The notes below the pieces were generated by a model. The model saw only the letters and a list, made by a program, of their open reading frames with translations, was not told where the DNA came from and ran no database searches. A program made the translations under genes and the position numbers. From Thermoplasmata archaeon (GTDB lineage: Archaea; Thermoplasmatota; E2; UBA202; DSCA01), in the NCBI GenBank assembly GCA_008297795.1, contig VBQP01000050.1, positions 1 to 5,649 of the forward strand: a DNA stretch of 5,649 nucleotides, written 5' to 3'. Shown piece after piece: positions 5,524 to 5,649 of this stretch (its first letter is position 1; each line of letters starts with the position of its first letter).

Positions 5524-5649
5524 ACGGGCTTGGGATTGAGGTAAAAGCAGCCGCTCTTTTTATAGCTCTGTCGGTTATACCTCTATCTGCTGCAGGCTAC
5601 CTTCTTACAGAACAGAGCATGAACGAATTGAATGATAAATCGATTGAAG
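5520..5649 (+). CDS. N-terminus of a membrane-anchored protein, possibly a sensor or receptor (cut by window edge)
   Basis: Seen: 43 codons beginning MNGLGIEVKAAALFIALSVI and open to the end of the window. A short positively charged stub is followed by one hydrophobic segment (about residues 9-30, AAALFIALSVIPLSAAGYLL). A polar, extracytoplasmic-looking segment (TEQSMNELNDKSIE) comes next. This pattern, with a proline-containing first helix leading into a helical polar region, is typical of the first transmembrane segment of histidine kinases and chemoreceptors with Cache- or HAMP-type architecture. The ATG overlaps the kinase stop codon (ATGA) and has a good Shine-Dalgarno site, so the two genes are probably translationally coupled and work in one signalling system. 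The function cannot be settled from 43 residues; a secretion or surface-anchored protein is also possible. Confidence 0.75.
   Translation, partial: MNGLGIEVKAAALFIALSVIPLSAAGYLLTEQSMNELNDKSIE

Overview
The window looks archaeal, most likely from a euryarchaeote of the Thermoplasmatota or a methanogen-related lineage (inferred from gene content and style, not from a marker gene). Three things point that way. A mevalonate kinase sits beside a UbiD-family decarboxylase, the combination used in the archaeal modified mevalonate pathway. The histidine kinase has an archaeal-type H-box (RHDIGN...GYLEL). Upstream regions carry TATA-like boxes about 26-29 bp from the start codons instead of Shine-Dalgarno sites, as expected of leaderless archaeal transcripts.

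Layout. Bases 1-1254 (minus) hold a UbiD-family prenylated-FMN decarboxylase whose C-terminal end is cut by the window edge; 418 residues are visible. Bases 1301-2209 (minus) hold a complete GHMP-family mevalonate kinase, 46 bp upstream of the decarboxylase. Bases 2210-2290 are a divergent promoter region with one TATA-like box for each direction. Bases 2291-3172 (plus) hold a 10-helix EamA/DMT-superfamily transporter with a GTG start. Bases 3183-3674 (plus) hold a small winged-helix (ArsR-like) putative regulator. Bases 3675-3726 are a promoter region with two candidate TATA boxes and a perfect 14-bp palindrome. Bases 3727-5523 (plus) hold a soluble PAS-GAF-PAS histidine kinase. Bases 5520-5649 (plus) hold the first 43 codons of a membrane-anchored protein, overlapping the kinase by ATGA and cut by the window edge. 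No RNA gene, insertion sequence or CRISPR array was seen, and no gene-free stretch exceeds 300 bp.

How the genes work together. The two minus-strand genes fit isoprenoid precursor synthesis. Mevalonate kinase makes mevalonate 5-phosphate. After dehydration by an aconitase-X-type enzyme not in this window, the UbiD-family protein would decarboxylate trans-anhydromevalonate 5-phosphate to isopentenyl phosphate. The plus-strand kinase and the membrane protein after it form a translationally coupled signalling pair. The winged-helix protein just upstream may be a local regulator, and the palindrome in the kinase promoter is a candidate operator for it or for another factor. The transporter has no evident link to either group. 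Most of this is recognisable biology; the less ordinary parts are the repeated leaderless promoter geometry, the palindrome embedded in the kinase promoter, and the pathway reassignment of the UbiD protein.
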